Source: Lachnospiraceae bacterium
GTDB taxonomy: Bacteria; Bacillota; Clostridia; Lachnospirales; Lachnospiraceae
Assembly: GCA_016287095.1 (NCBI GenBank)
Contig: JAEEVK010000018.1
Span: 1 to 42,290, forward strand
Length of the DNA: 42,290 nucleotides
Reading direction: 5' to 3'
In this document: piece after piece, positions 34,279 through 42,290 of the stretch
How positions within the stretch are numbered: position 1 is the stretch's first letter
Layout: every line of letters begins with the position of its first letter
Translations under genes and position numbers: made by a program
The notes under the pieces: model-generated
What the model was told of the DNA's origin: nothing
What the model saw: only the letters and a program-made list of their open reading frames with translations
Databases searched by the model: none

Positions 34279-34539
34279 ATGGCAGAAGAAATCGAATTCC
34301 GTTATGACACTCAGCTTCTTATCGAAGGCAAGGACCTTGATGAGGACGTTATTACCGACTATATCACCGCTAACCTTGTAGGCGACTGCTTACTCGCTGT
34401 TGGTGACGAAGATCTGATAAAGGTACATTTCCATACAAATGAGCCCTGGAAGCTCCTTGAATACTGCGCTTCCATCGGCGAGATTTATGATATCGTAGTT
34501 GAGGACATGATCCGTCAGTCAAAAGGATTACACGGTTGA
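34279..34539 (+). CDS. Orphan FakA-like domain protein
   Basis: An 86-residue protein that matches only one part of fatty acid kinase FakA (YloV): the stretch that follows the DhaL ATP-binding domain. The matching pattern is YDTQLLIEG, GDCLLAVGDEDLIKVHFHTNEPW, and the final IVVEDM. The ATP-binding DhaL part and the FakB lipid-carrier part are both missing. Proteins of this size have been labelled 'kinase to dihydroxyacetone kinase' in Lachnospiraceae genomes, from memory. On its own it cannot be a kinase. It sits 15 nt before purD, in the purine cluster, with a normal ribosome site (AAAGGA). Confidence 0.75.
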   Translation: MAEEIEFRYDTQLLIEGKDLDEDVITDYITANLVGDCLLAVGDEDLIKVHFHTNEPWKLLEYCASIGEIYDIVVEDMIRQSKGLHG

Positions 34540-34554
34540 GAGGAGAAAAAAGGT

Positions 34555-35835
34555 ATGTCACAGCAGACCGTAGCCGTTATCGGCTCAGGCGGCAGAGAGC
34601 ACGCCATTATTAAAGCTATAAAGAAAAGTCCTTTAGTTTCCAAGATCTACTGTCTCCCCGGAAACGGCGGTATAGCAGCAGATGCCGAGTGCGTAAGCAT
34701 CGGCGTTATGGAAACCCAGAAAATAGTTGACTTCTGTAAGGAAAAGGCTATCGATTTTGTAATCGTGGCACCTGACGATCCGTTGGCAGCAGGTACCGTA
34801 GATGCTTTAAACGAGGCAGGATTTAAATGCTTCGGTCCTAAGAAAAATGCCGCTATCATCGAGAGCAGCAAGAGTTTTTCAAAGGATCTCATGAAGAAAT
34901 ATAACATTCCTACAGCTGCCTACGAAGTATTTACCGAATCTGCCAAAGCCATTGAATATCTTAAGACTCAGGAAATGCCCATCGTTATAAAGGCTGACGG
35001 TCTCGCACTCGGTAAGGGTGTTATCATCGCTGAGACACTGGATGAGGCTATAGAAGCTGTCAAGGAAATGATGGATGGCGGTAAGTTTGGTGCAAGCGGC
35101 GCAAAGGTTGTCATCGAAGAATTTATGACCGGTCCTGAGGTTTCAGTACTCTCCTTTACCGATGGAAATGTGGTCATCCCCATGATCTCATCCATGGATC
35201 ATAAGCGCGCACATGATAACGATGAAGGTTTAAACACCGGCGGTATGGGAACAGTAGCTCCCAATCCTTATTATACAGAGGATGTTGCTAAGGAGTGTAT
35301 GGAGAAAATCTTCCTTCCTACCATTAAGGCCATGAATACAGAAGGACGTACCTTTAAGGGCTGTCTCTACTTCGGACTTATGATCACACCCAAGGGACCC
35401 AAGGTTGTCGAATACAACTGCCGTTTCGGAGATCCCGAGACACAGGTTGTGCTTCCTCTTTTAGAGTCCGATCTGTTTAAGATAATGGTTGCTACCGCTG
35501 ACGGCACATTGGCAAACACTGAGGTTAAATTCTCTGATAAGTCTGCCTGCTGCGTAATCTATGCAACAAAAGGTTATCCCGAGAAATATGAGAAGGGACT
35601 TCCTATGGAACTGCCTGAGACAGATGCAGATTCATACATCTATGTAGCCGGGGCCAAGAAAGCCGAAGACGGTTCTCTCCTTTCAAACGGCGGCCGTGTA
35701 CTTGGTGTAACAGCTGTAGCTGATTCATTAAAAGAAGCAATAGACAAAGCTTATGCTCTCACAAAGAAGGTAAAGTTTGACGGTGGTTTCTACCGTAACG
35801 ATATCGGAGCAAGGGCACTTAAGGCACTGAAGTAA
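34555..35835 (+). CDS. purD: Phosphoribosylamine-glycine ligase (GAR synthetase)
   Basis: Joins phosphoribosylamine and glycine with ATP. The 426-residue protein has the N-terminal VIGSGGREHAI signature, the ATP-grasp central domain (IKADGLALGKGVI, about 142-154), and the metal-binding EYNCRFGDPE segment. GAGAGGAG stands before the ATG. purL follows after 23 nt. Confidence 0.97.
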   Translation: MSQQTVAVIGSGGREHAIIKAIKKSPLVSKIYCLPGNGGIAADAECVSIGVMETQKIVDFCKEKAIDFVIVAPDDPLAAGTVDALNEAGFKCFGPKKNAAIIESSKSFSKDLMKKYNIPTAAYEVFTESAKAIEYLKTQEMPIVIKADGLALGKGVIIAETLDEAIEAVKEMMDGGKFGASGAKVVIEEFMTGPEVSVLSFTDGNVVIPMISSMDHKRAHDNDEGLNTGGMGTVAPNPYYTEDVAKECMEKIFLPTIKAMNTEGRTFKGCLYFGLMITPKGPKVVEYNCRFGDPETQVVLPLLESDLFKIMVATADGTLANTEVKFSDKSACCVIYATKGYPEKYEKGLPMELPETDADSYIYVAGAKKAEDGSLLSNGGRVLGVTAVADSLKEAIDKAYALTKKVKFDGGFYRNDIGARALKALK

Positions 35836-35858
35836 TATTCTAATATAAGGAGCATACC

Positions 35859-38800
35859 ATGGTTTACAGAGTTTATGTAGAAAAGAAAACAGGACTTGAC
35901 CTTGAAGCTAAGTCATTAAAATCCGACATCAAGTCCCTGCTTCAGATCAAGGGCGTAGAGAAAGTACGCTTATTTAACCGTTATGACGCAGAAGGTCTTT
36001 CGGAAGAGCTTTTTAACAAAAGCTTAAGAACAGTATTTGCAGAGCCCCAGCTTGATGACATCTTCACAGAAGAAGAATTTGCCGGTATCAAGAAAAGTGC
36101 AGACAGGATTTTTGCAGTAGAATACCTTCCCGGACAGTTTGACCAGCGTGCAGATTCTGCAGCACAGTGTATCCAGATCATTTCTCAGGCTGAGCGTCCC
36201 GCTGTACATTCTGCAAGAGTATACATTATCGAAGGCAGCATCTCGGATGACGAATTTGCAGCTATCAAGCATCATGTCATCAACCCTGTAGAAGCAAGGG
36301 AAGCAAAGCTTGATACCTTTGAGACCTTGAAGGTTGTATATGAGTGCCCTACCACTGTTGAAACCATGGAAGGCTTTATAGATCTTGATAAAGACGGATT
36401 AGCAAACTTGGTAAGCAAGCTCGGTCTTGCTATGGATATCGACGATATCACATTCTGCCAGGATTACTTTAAGAAGGAAAAGAGAAATCCTACCATCACT
36501 GAGATCAGGATGATAGATACCTACTGGTCTGATCACTGCCGTCATACCACATTCCTTACCACTATCGATAACGTATCCTTCGAAGATAAAGAACTGCAGG
36601 AGGCTTACAATAATTATATCAATCTCCGTAAGGAACTCGGCCGCACCAAGCCCATCAACCTTATGGATATTGCCACCATCGGTGCAAGATATCTGAAGGC
36701 AAAGGGCAAGCTTCCTAAGCTTGATGAATCCGAAGAGATCAACGCATGTACCGTAAAGATCGACGTTGATGTTGACGGCGAGACAGAGAAATGGCTCCTT
36801 TTATTTAAGAACGAGACACACAACCATCCTACAGAGATAGAGCCCTTCGGTGGTGCTGCTACATGTATCGGCGGTGCTATTCGTGATCCTCTTTCGGGAC
36901 GTTCATATGTATACGGCGCTATGCGTGTGACCGGTGCATCGAACCCCTTACGTCCCATCAGCGAGACTCTTTCCGGAAAGCTTCCTCAGAGAAAGCTTAC
37001 ATATACTGCAGCAGCAGGATACAGCTCATACGGTAACCAGATCGGACTTGCAACAGGTATCGTAGACGAACTCTACCATGACGGATACCAGGCAAAGCGT
37101 ATGGAAATCGGTGCGGTTATTGCAGCTGCTCCAGAGAGATGCGTAAGACGTGAGTGCCCCGAGCCCGGTGATATCGTAATCCTGCTTGGCGGTCGTACCG
37201 GCCGTGACGGCTGTGGCGGAGCTACAGGTTCATCAAAGAAGCATACCTTAGAGTCACTCACCACCTGTGGTGCAGAGGTTCAGAAGGGTAATGCTCCCGA
37301 GGAAAGAAAGCTTCAGAGGCTTTTCAGAAACGAAACAGCTTCCAGACTTATCAAGCGTTGTAATGACTTCGGTGCCGGCGGAGTATCCGTTGCCATAGGC
37401 GAACTTGCAGACGGTCTTGATATCGACCTTAATGCAGTGCCTAAGAAGTACGACGGTCTTGACGGAACAGAGCTTGCCATCTCCGAGTCACAGGAGAGAA
37501 TGGCGGTAGTAGTTGCCGCTGAGGATAAAGAGAAATTCATGGCTCTGTGTGCAGCTGAAAACCTTGAAGCTACTCATGTTGCTACCGTTACCGAGGAAAA
37601 GCGCTTACGCATGCATTGGAACGGTGCTACCATCGTTGATATCTCACGTGAGTTCCTTAATTCAAACGGTGCAGAAAAGCATATCAATATTGAAACCGCT
37701 GCAAAGGCAGATTTTGAAAAGACCTATCCTCTTTATACAAAGGAGAGCCTGACAAATTCTGCTATCAAGCCTGTTGATTTAACAGCGGACCCTGAAAAGT
37801 TATCATTTACAGAAAAATATAACACCCTGGCCGGAGACCTTAATGTCTGCTCAAAGCAGGGTCTTTCAGAGCGTTTTGACTCCACCATCGGTGCAGGCAC
37901 AGTGCTTATGCCTTTCGGCGGCAAGAACCAGATAACACCTATCCAGGCTATGGTTCAGAAGATTTCCGTTGAAAAGAAGCATACCAATACATGCTCTCTC
38001 ATGTCATGGGGCTACAATCCTTTCATCACTGAGAAGTCACCTTACCATGGCTCATATTTAGCAGTTACCGAGTCCATCGCAAAGCTTATCGCTACAGGTG
38101 CTGAGTACAAGGATATCTACCTTACCTTCCAGGAGTTCTTTGAGAAGCCCATGAAGGAAAGCAAGCGCTGGGGCAAGCCCTTATGTGCATTACTCGGAGC
38201 ATTAAAGGCACAGCTTGATTACGAGGCAGCAGCCATCGGCGGAAAGGACTCCATGAGCGGCTCCTTCGAAAAGCTCGATGTTCCTCCTACACTTGTAAGC
38301 TTCGCAGTAACTACAACCAAGATCGGAAATATCATCTCACCTGAGTTCAAGGCTCCTTTAAACAATGTTTATCTTTTAGAGCCCGAAAGAGATGAAAACG
38401 GAATCCCTACACCCGATTCCATGAAGAAGAATTTCGAGATCATCCGCAAGGCTAACCAATTGGCCGGCATCAAGGCTATGTATACTCCAGGCATCGGCGG
38501 TATCGCAGAAGCTGTTATGAAGATGTGCTTCGGTAACAGCATCGGATTCAGATACGCAGATTCCATTACCGAAAAGGATATCTTCTCATACAGCTATGGT
38601 TCATTCATTATAGAAGTAAGTGATGCTATCGAGAGAAAGAACCTCATATCAGAACTTACCGAAAATGCAAGGATCTTAGGTCGTACAGAGGAAGAGGCTA
38701 CCATCTTCTTTGGAAATGAAAAGATTGCTCTTGATGATCTTTTGAAAGTATATAACGGTAAATTAGAGCCGGTATTCCCTATGGAGACCGCTTCCGTAGA

Positions 38801-39680
38801 GAAGAAGACTTATGAAAAGTTAGATTACAATAAGGACTTTACAAGGATCAGCTACGCAGGTCCCGCACTTAACGGTGCTAAGCCTAAGATCCTTATCCCT
38901 GCATTCCCCGGAACAAACTGCGAGTTTGATTCTGCAAAGGCTGCAAGGGATGCCGGATTTGAGCCTGAGATCATAGTTATAAAGAACCTGACAGCAGAAG
39001 CAATCACCGATTCGGTTAATTACTTTGCAGATGCGGCCAAGACTGCTCAGGGCATCTTCCTTCCCGGAGGATTCTCCGGCGGTGATGAGCCCGACGGTTC
39101 AGCTAAGTTTATCATCGCATTCCTTCGTAACCCCAAGGTTACAGAGGCAGTTGAGAACCTGCTTTACAAGAACGACGGTCTTATGTGCGGTATCTGTAAC
39201 GGCTTCCAGGCACTCTTAAAGTCAGGCCTGCTGCCTTACGGACACATCATCGAGACCGATGAGAACAGCGCTACACTTACCTTCAACACCATTGGTCGCC
39301 ATCAGTCAAAGCAGGTACGTACACGTATTTGTTCAACTAAGTCTCCTTGGCTGTCGCTGACTAAGGTTGGAGATATTTACAATGTTCCTATCTCACATGG
39401 TGAGGGACGTTTCTTCTGTGATGAGGCTCAGATACGTAAGCTTGCAGAAAACGGCCAGATCGCTACCCAGTATGTAGACCTTGCAGGCAATCCTACAAGT
39501 GATATAGCGTTTAACCCGAACAATTCTGCATTCGCAATTGAGGGTATTACCTCTCCTGATGGCAGGATCTTCGGTAAGATGGGACACTCCGAGCGTTACG
39601 ATAAAGGCCTGTACAAGAACGTAGCCGGAAACTATGAGATCAACATGTTTAAGGCTGCTGCTAATTACTTCAAAAACTAA
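35859..39680 (+). CDS. purL: FGAM synthase, single-chain clostridial type
   Basis: Turns FGAR into FGAM using glutamine and ATP. At 1273 residues this is the large fused form, unlike the separate PurS, PurQ and PurL of Bacillus. In order: an N-terminal PurS-like domain, a linker, the first AIR-synthetase-like half (with the ETHNHPTEIEPFGGAATCIGG stretch, broken here only for naming), a second half, and a C-terminal glutaminase. The glutaminase carries C1113 in the GICNGFQ motif and H1180 with E1182 in the HGEGRF motif. The C-terminal PGTNCEFD marks its start near residue 1010. It is the last gene of the cluster and is followed by a strong terminator. Confidence 0.97.
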   Translation: MVYRVYVEKKTGLDLEAKSLKSDIKSLLQIKGVEKVRLFNRYDAEGLSEELFNKSLRTVFAEPQLDDIFTEEEFAGIKKSADRIFAVEYLPGQFDQRADSAAQCIQIISQAERPAVHSARVYIIEGSISDDEFAAIKHHVINPVEAREAKLDTFETLKVVYECPTTVETMEGFIDLDKDGLANLVSKLGLAMDIDDITFCQDYFKKEKRNPTITEIRMIDTYWSDHCRHTTFLTTIDNVSFEDKELQEAYNNYINLRKELGRTKPINLMDIATIGARYLKAKGKLPKLDESEEINACTVKIDVDVDGETEKWLLLFKNETHNHPTEIEPFGGAATCIGGAIRDPLSGRSYVYGAMRVTGASNPLRPISETLSGKLPQRKLTYTAAAGYSSYGNQIGLATGIVDELYHDGYQAKRMEIGAVIAAAPERCVRRECPEPGDIVILLGGRTGRDGCGGATGSSKKHTLESLTTCGAEVQKGNAPEERKLQRLFRNETASRLIKRCNDFGAGGVSVAIGELADGLDIDLNAVPKKYDGLDGTELAISESQERMAVVVAAEDKEKFMALCAAENLEATHVATVTEEKRLRMHWNGATIVDISREFLNSNGAEKHINIETAAKADFEKTYPLYTKESLTNSAIKPVDLTADPEKLSFTEKYNTLAGDLNVCSKQGLSERFDSTIGAGTVLMPFGGKNQITPIQAMVQKISVEKKHTNTCSLMSWGYNPFITEKSPYHGSYLAVTESIAKLIATGAEYKDIYLTFQEFFEKPMKESKRWGKPLCALLGALKAQLDYEAAAIGGKDSMSGSFEKLDVPPTLVSFAVTTTKIGNIISPEFKAPLNNVYLLEPERDENGIPTPDSMKKNFEIIRKANQLAGIKAMYTPGIGGIAEAVMKMCFGNSIGFRYADSITEKDIFSYSYGSFIIEVSDAIERKNLISELTENARILGRTEEEATIFFGNEKIALDDLLKVYNGKLEPVFPMETASVEKKTYEKLDYNKDFTRISYAGPALNGAKPKILIPAFPGTNCEFDSAKAARDAGFEPEIIVIKNLTAEAITDSVNYFADAAKTAQGIFLPGGFSGGDEPDGSAKFIIAFLRNPKVTEAVENLLYKNDGLMCGICNGFQALLKSGLLPYGHIIETDENSATLTFNTIGRHQSKQVRTRICSTKSPWLSLTKVGDIYNVPISHGEGRFFCDEAQIRKLAENGQIATQYVDLAGNPTSDIAFNPNNSAFAIEGITSPDGRIFGKMGHSERYDKGLYKNVAGNYEINMFKAAANYFKN

Positions 39681-39698
39681 CAATTAATCGGCATTTAA

Positions 39699-39731
39699 AA
39701 AGCCTCCCGGATGTTGTTTCCGGGAGGCTTT
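39699..39731. terminator. Strong bidirectional terminator between purL and the second metG
   Basis: A perfect 13-bp stem, AAAGCCTCCCGGA (39699-39711) with TCCGGGAGGCTTT (39719-39731), loop TGTTGTT, and A- and T-rich flanks. It serves the convergent genes. Confidence 0.9.
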
Positions 39732-39740
39732 AAGTTTTAG

Positions 39741-39755
39741 TGGGGTCAGACCCCA
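39741..39755. repeat. REP-like palindrome GGGGTC-A-GACCCC holding the metG stop codon
   Basis: A perfect palindrome TGGGGTCAGACCCCA. The centre TCA, read on the minus strand, is the TGA stop of the second metG. This GGGGTCAGACCCC word is widely dispersed in bacterial genomes, from memory. Confidence 0.65.
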
Positions 39756-41386
39756 TTTTGGGCATTATAAGCTTCAATTTCTGCTTGTTCCGCATTATAA
39801 TCGGCTACCTGCTTAGCCTTTATAACTTCAACTTTTTCAAGGACTTCTTTTATATCCATCCTGGCAAATAATATTTCCGGCTTTTCTGTAACCTTATTTC
39901 CCGAAGGATAAAGCCCGAACTCGCCTAAGGTATCATATTCCCTTGAAGGTACATTCAACTGCTTTAATATATTTTCCGAGGTATCCGGTAAAAAAGCTTT
40001 AAGCAGTTCCGCACCGATGCTGATACTTTCGGTCAGATTATATAGGACTTCCTTCAGCCTGTCCTTTTTTGCATCATCCTTGGCCAATATCCAGGGAGTG
40101 GTCTCATCTATATACTTGTTACAGCGTTTAAATAAATTAAAGATTTCCGTAATGGCATCTGCTACATGAAGCCCTTCCATCTCAGCCTCACCCGCTACCT
40201 TTGTCCCGGTAACTACCGAAACTAGGTCATCATCCACGCTCTCCCTGACACCGGTCCTTTCGACCACGCTGCCAAAATACTTGTTTGTCATCGATATCGT
40301 CCTATTTACCAGGTTCCCCAAGACGTTAGCCAGGTCGGAATTGATCCTTTCCACTACAAGCTCCCAGGTGATCACTCCGTCATTTTCAAAAGGCATCTCG
40401 TGAAGTACAAAATATCTTACGGCATCTATTCCGAAAAGTGAGATCAGGTCATCTGCATAGATCACATTTCCCTTGGACTTGCTCATCTTTTCACCGCCCT
40501 GAAGGAGCCAGGGATGTCCGAATATCTGTTTCGGAAGCGGTTCTCCGAGTGCCATCAGCCATATCGGCCAGTAAATAGTATGGAATCTTATTATATCTTT
40601 TCCTATCAGATGAAGGTCCGCAGGCCAGAACTTCGCATATTTTTCATCACTGTTTCCATCCACATTATAACCTAAGCCGGTGATGTAATTAGTCAAGGCA
40701 TCCATCCATACAAAGATGGTATGCTTGTCGTCAAAATCAACCGGAATCCCCCATTTTACTGTAGTCCTTGATATACAAAGGTCCTGAAGTCCGGGCAGAA
40801 GGAAATTGTTCATCATCTCATTTTTTCTGGATACAGGCTGTATGAATTCCGGATGGGAATTGATATGTTCTATGAGCCTGTCGGCATACTTGCTCGATCT
40901 TAAGAAATATGCCTCTTCGCTTGCGGGATGCACTTCCCTTCCGCAGTCGGGACATTTTCCGTCCTTTAGCTGTGACTCTGTCCAGAAAGATTCACATGGA
41001 GTACAATACATTCCCTGATATTTCCCCTTATATATGTCGCCCTGGTCATAAAGCTTCCTGAATATTTTCTGCATCTGGCTCACATGATATTCATCCGTGG
41101 TGCGGATGAAATTGTCATAGGAGATATTTAAGTGGTCGCAGATATCCTTTATTTTCCCTGCGATAATATCCACATATTCCTTGGGTTCGATTCCTTTGAT
41201 AGCAGCTTTTTCTTCAATCTTCAATCCATGTTCGTCGGTTCCCGTCTGGAAGAACACGTCATAACCCTGCTGCCTTTTGTATCTTGCGATACTGTCGGCA
41301 AGTATTATCTCATATGTATTCCCGATATGGGGAACTCCCGAAGCGTAAGCTATCGCTGTTGTGATGTAATAAGGTTTCCTGCTCAT
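39746..41386 (-). CDS. metG: Methionyl-tRNA synthetase, short form
   Basis: A second MetRS of 546 residues. The PHIG motif reads PHIGN, not PHIGH, near residue 20; KMSKS is intact (GEKMSKSKGN, near 298). The zinc knuckle repeats the CTPCESFW and CPDCGRE pairs. An anticodon-binding helical domain follows. The C-terminal Trbp111-like domain present in the first copy is absent; the protein ends in a helical stretch. Its last three codons (N-G-V) and stop come from a dispersed palindrome. AAGGAG precedes the ATG by 9 nt. A Met T-box leader precedes the gene, so both copies respond to uncharged tRNA-Met. Confidence 0.95.
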   Translation of the reverse strand: MSRKPYYITTAIAYASGVPHIGNTYEIILADSIARYKRQQGYDVFFQTGTDEHGLKIEEKAAIKGIEPKEYVDIIAGKIKDICDHLNISYDNFIRTTDEYHVSQMQKIFRKLYDQGDIYKGKYQGMYCTPCESFWTESQLKDGKCPDCGREVHPASEEAYFLRSSKYADRLIEHINSHPEFIQPVSRKNEMMNNFLLPGLQDLCISRTTVKWGIPVDFDDKHTIFVWMDALTNYITGLGYNVDGNSDEKYAKFWPADLHLIGKDIIRFHTIYWPIWLMALGEPLPKQIFGHPWLLQGGEKMSKSKGNVIYADDLISLFGIDAVRYFVLHEMPFENDGVITWELVVERINSDLANVLGNLVNRTISMTNKYFGSVVERTGVRESVDDDLVSVVTGTKVAGEAEMEGLHVADAITEIFNLFKRCNKYIDETTPWILAKDDAKKDRLKEVLYNLTESISIGAELLKAFLPDTSENILKQLNVPSREYDTLGEFGLYPSGNKVTEKPEILFARMDIKEVLEKVEVIKAKQVADYNAEQAEIEAYNAQNGV

Positions 41387-41407
41387 ATGCTTTCTCTCCT
41401 TGTAAAA

Positions 41408-41684
41408 TAAAAATAACTCCCGTCTTAATTAAAGACGAGAGTCTAACTCACGTGGTACCACTTTAATTCACTTCTGCTTCACAGCAAAAGCCTTAGCAAC
41501 TGTCCATCAACAGTCCTCACTGTAACGGGTGAACCCGTCGAAACCTAAGAAAAACTCCTCGACTCCGCAGCTCCGGGACCATTTTCGACCATCTCTTTGC
41601 CATCCGCTCTCAGCGTTCACGGACTCTCTGTGGGCATCCTTACAGCTTACTCTTCCCTTCATTGCCTTTTGTATCAATTTAGTT
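41408..41684 (-). ncRNA. T-box leader of the second metG, Met specifier
   Basis: Laid out as the leader at 5160-5450. On the minus strand the specifier loop reads GAAA-ATG-GTCCCGGAG (ATG at 41582-41580), followed by the T-box core AAAGTGGTACCACG (41451-41465) and a terminator hairpin (41416-41442) with a T-rich tail. TGGT pairs with the ACCA end of tRNA-Met. This fills most of the 340-nt non-coding stretch between the second metG and the Uma2 gene. Confidence 0.92.
41416..41442 (-). terminator. Regulated terminator of the second metG T-box
   Basis: A 10-bp stem with one G-T pair (CTCTCGTCTT with AAGACGGGAG), then TTATTTTTATTTT on the minus strand. Confidence 0.82.
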
Positions 41685-41690
41685 TATATA

Positions 41691-41719
41691 CTTATCTCAC
41701 AAAAAATGATAATTGTCAA
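41691..41719 (-). promoter_or_regulatory. Promoter of the second metG T-box transcript
   Basis: On the minus strand, TTGACA (41714-41719), a 17-bp spacer ending TTGTGA and GATAAG (41691-41696). The layout and spacer end match the first metG promoter. Confidence 0.65.
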
Positions 41720-41726
41720 GAGTTTT

Positions 41727-42290
41727 TTAATCATAATGACTCTTTTTTATCTTCTCGTATATCCTGCTAAAATCAACCTTGCATCTGCCATCCCATATAC
41801 CTACGGGGATTTTGTCCATAAACGAGTATTCTATCGGCGTATCAGATTTTTCAAAGAAATATACTCGGATCTTCAGTTCTCTCGGCATAACAATCCAATA
41901 CTCCCTTACCCCTGCATTTCTGTATTTATACAGTTTTCGCATAGTATCATGGTATCGTGTCGAAGGCGAAAGAATCTCTATGACTAAGTCCGGAGCACCG
42001 AAAATACATTTTTCTTCATCTTTGTCCTCATCACACAGGACAAAAATATCAGGCTGCACCATGGTCTTCTCATCACAGTCGAGCTGAACATCAGTCGGAG
42101 CTGCATATGTCTGACATGAGCCATTGTTAGCCTCAATAAAAGATTGTAGTGTCACAAGTAAAAAAGTGCTTATCTTCTGATGGCTTGTTGTAGGTGATGC
42201 CATATCATAGAATACACCGTCTATCAGTTCCACTCTAATATCCGGAGGTAATGCATAATAATCTCCTATGGTCTTATTTTTATAGTCGTC
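41727..42290 (-). CDS. Uma2-family (DUF820) protein, 5' end cut by the window edge
   Basis: A Uma2/DUF820-type protein with a restriction-endonuclease-like fold; the biological role is unclear. The PD-(D/E)xK-like elements are the MVQPDIFVL stretch, the GAPDLVIEILSPSTRYHD segment and the YRNAGVREYWIV segment. The GTG at 42233 is internal: the open frame continues to the end of the window with 19 more codons (KNKTIGDYYALPPDIRVE is the expected lead-in of this family), so the true start lies outside. The stop is 8 nt from the -35 box of the metG leader promoter. Confidence 0.88.
   Translation of the reverse strand, partial: DDYKNKTIGDYYALPPDIRVELIDGVFYDMASPTTSHQKISTFLLVTLQSFIEANNGSCQTYAAPTDVQLDCDEKTMVQPDIFVLCDEDKDEEKCIFGAPDLVIEILSPSTRYHDTMRKLYKYRNAGVREYWIVMPRELKIRVYFFEKSDTPIEYSFMDKIPVGIWDGRCKVDFSRIYEKIKKSHYD

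Overview
The window reads as chromosomal DNA of a low-to-moderate G+C Firmicute, most likely a xylan-using member of the Lachnospiraceae (Butyrivibrio/Pseudobutyrivibrio-like). The reasons are the single-chain clostridial-type PurL, T-box leaders with methionine specifiers, the yaaR-holB-ricT gene block, consensus TTGACA-17-TATAAT-type promoters with AGGAGG ribosome sites, a cytoplasmic-type GH10 xylanase with a CE2-like esterase, and protein families typical of that group (DUF4317, a DUF6935-like protein, an orphan FakA-like domain). I see no phage, insertion sequence, CRISPR array, rRNA or tRNA. The genus is inference.

Layout. 1-1900: a tandem 52-bp dyad repeat at the left edge and a secreted acidic protein. 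1870-3160: a YfcE-type phosphodiesterase and a HAD phosphatase. 3175-5490: metG behind a Met T-box. 5517-6217: a shortened DUF4317 protein. 6220-13881 (minus): response regulator and histidine kinase, then a 129-nt control region, then ABC ATPase, FtsX-type permease and a beta-lactamase-fold serine hydrolase. 13903-16402: an unknown beta-rich protein (minus), then a small frame-disturbed ORF and an aldehyde dehydrogenase (plus). 16408-18850 (minus): PaaI thioesterase, GH10 xylanase, DUF6935-like protein. 19015-22640 (minus): a 7TM receptor with a degenerate kinase part, a histidine kinase and a LuxR-type regulator. 22672-29810 (plus): CE2-like esterase, guanylate kinase-like protein, yaaR, holB, ricT, an OmpR-type two-component pair and a coiled-coil protein. 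29861-39731 (plus): purE, purM, purN, purB, Nudix, orphan FakA-like domain, purD, purL. 39741-41719 (minus): a second metG with its own Met T-box. 41727 to the right edge: a Uma2-family protein cut by the window end.

How the parts work together. The purine genes cover GAR synthetase, FGAM synthetase, AIR synthetase, N5-CAIR mutase, adenylosuccinate lyase and GAR transformylase; purF, purK, purC and purH are not here. The two methionyl-tRNA synthetases are both set to respond to uncharged tRNA-Met. The xylanase and esterase flank a three-gene signalling module and share a 13-of-14-bp match upstream. The 6.2-13.9 kb operon resembles a self-contained stress sensing and response unit: its regulator and kinase lie upstream of three tandem 11-bp repeats placed just before a -10 box, and that -10 box is buried in a long terminator-like hairpin. 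The most interesting material for follow-up is that control region, the left-edge dyad repeat, the receptor with a degenerate kinase domain, the orphan FakA domain inside the purine cluster, and the paired T-box metG genes.
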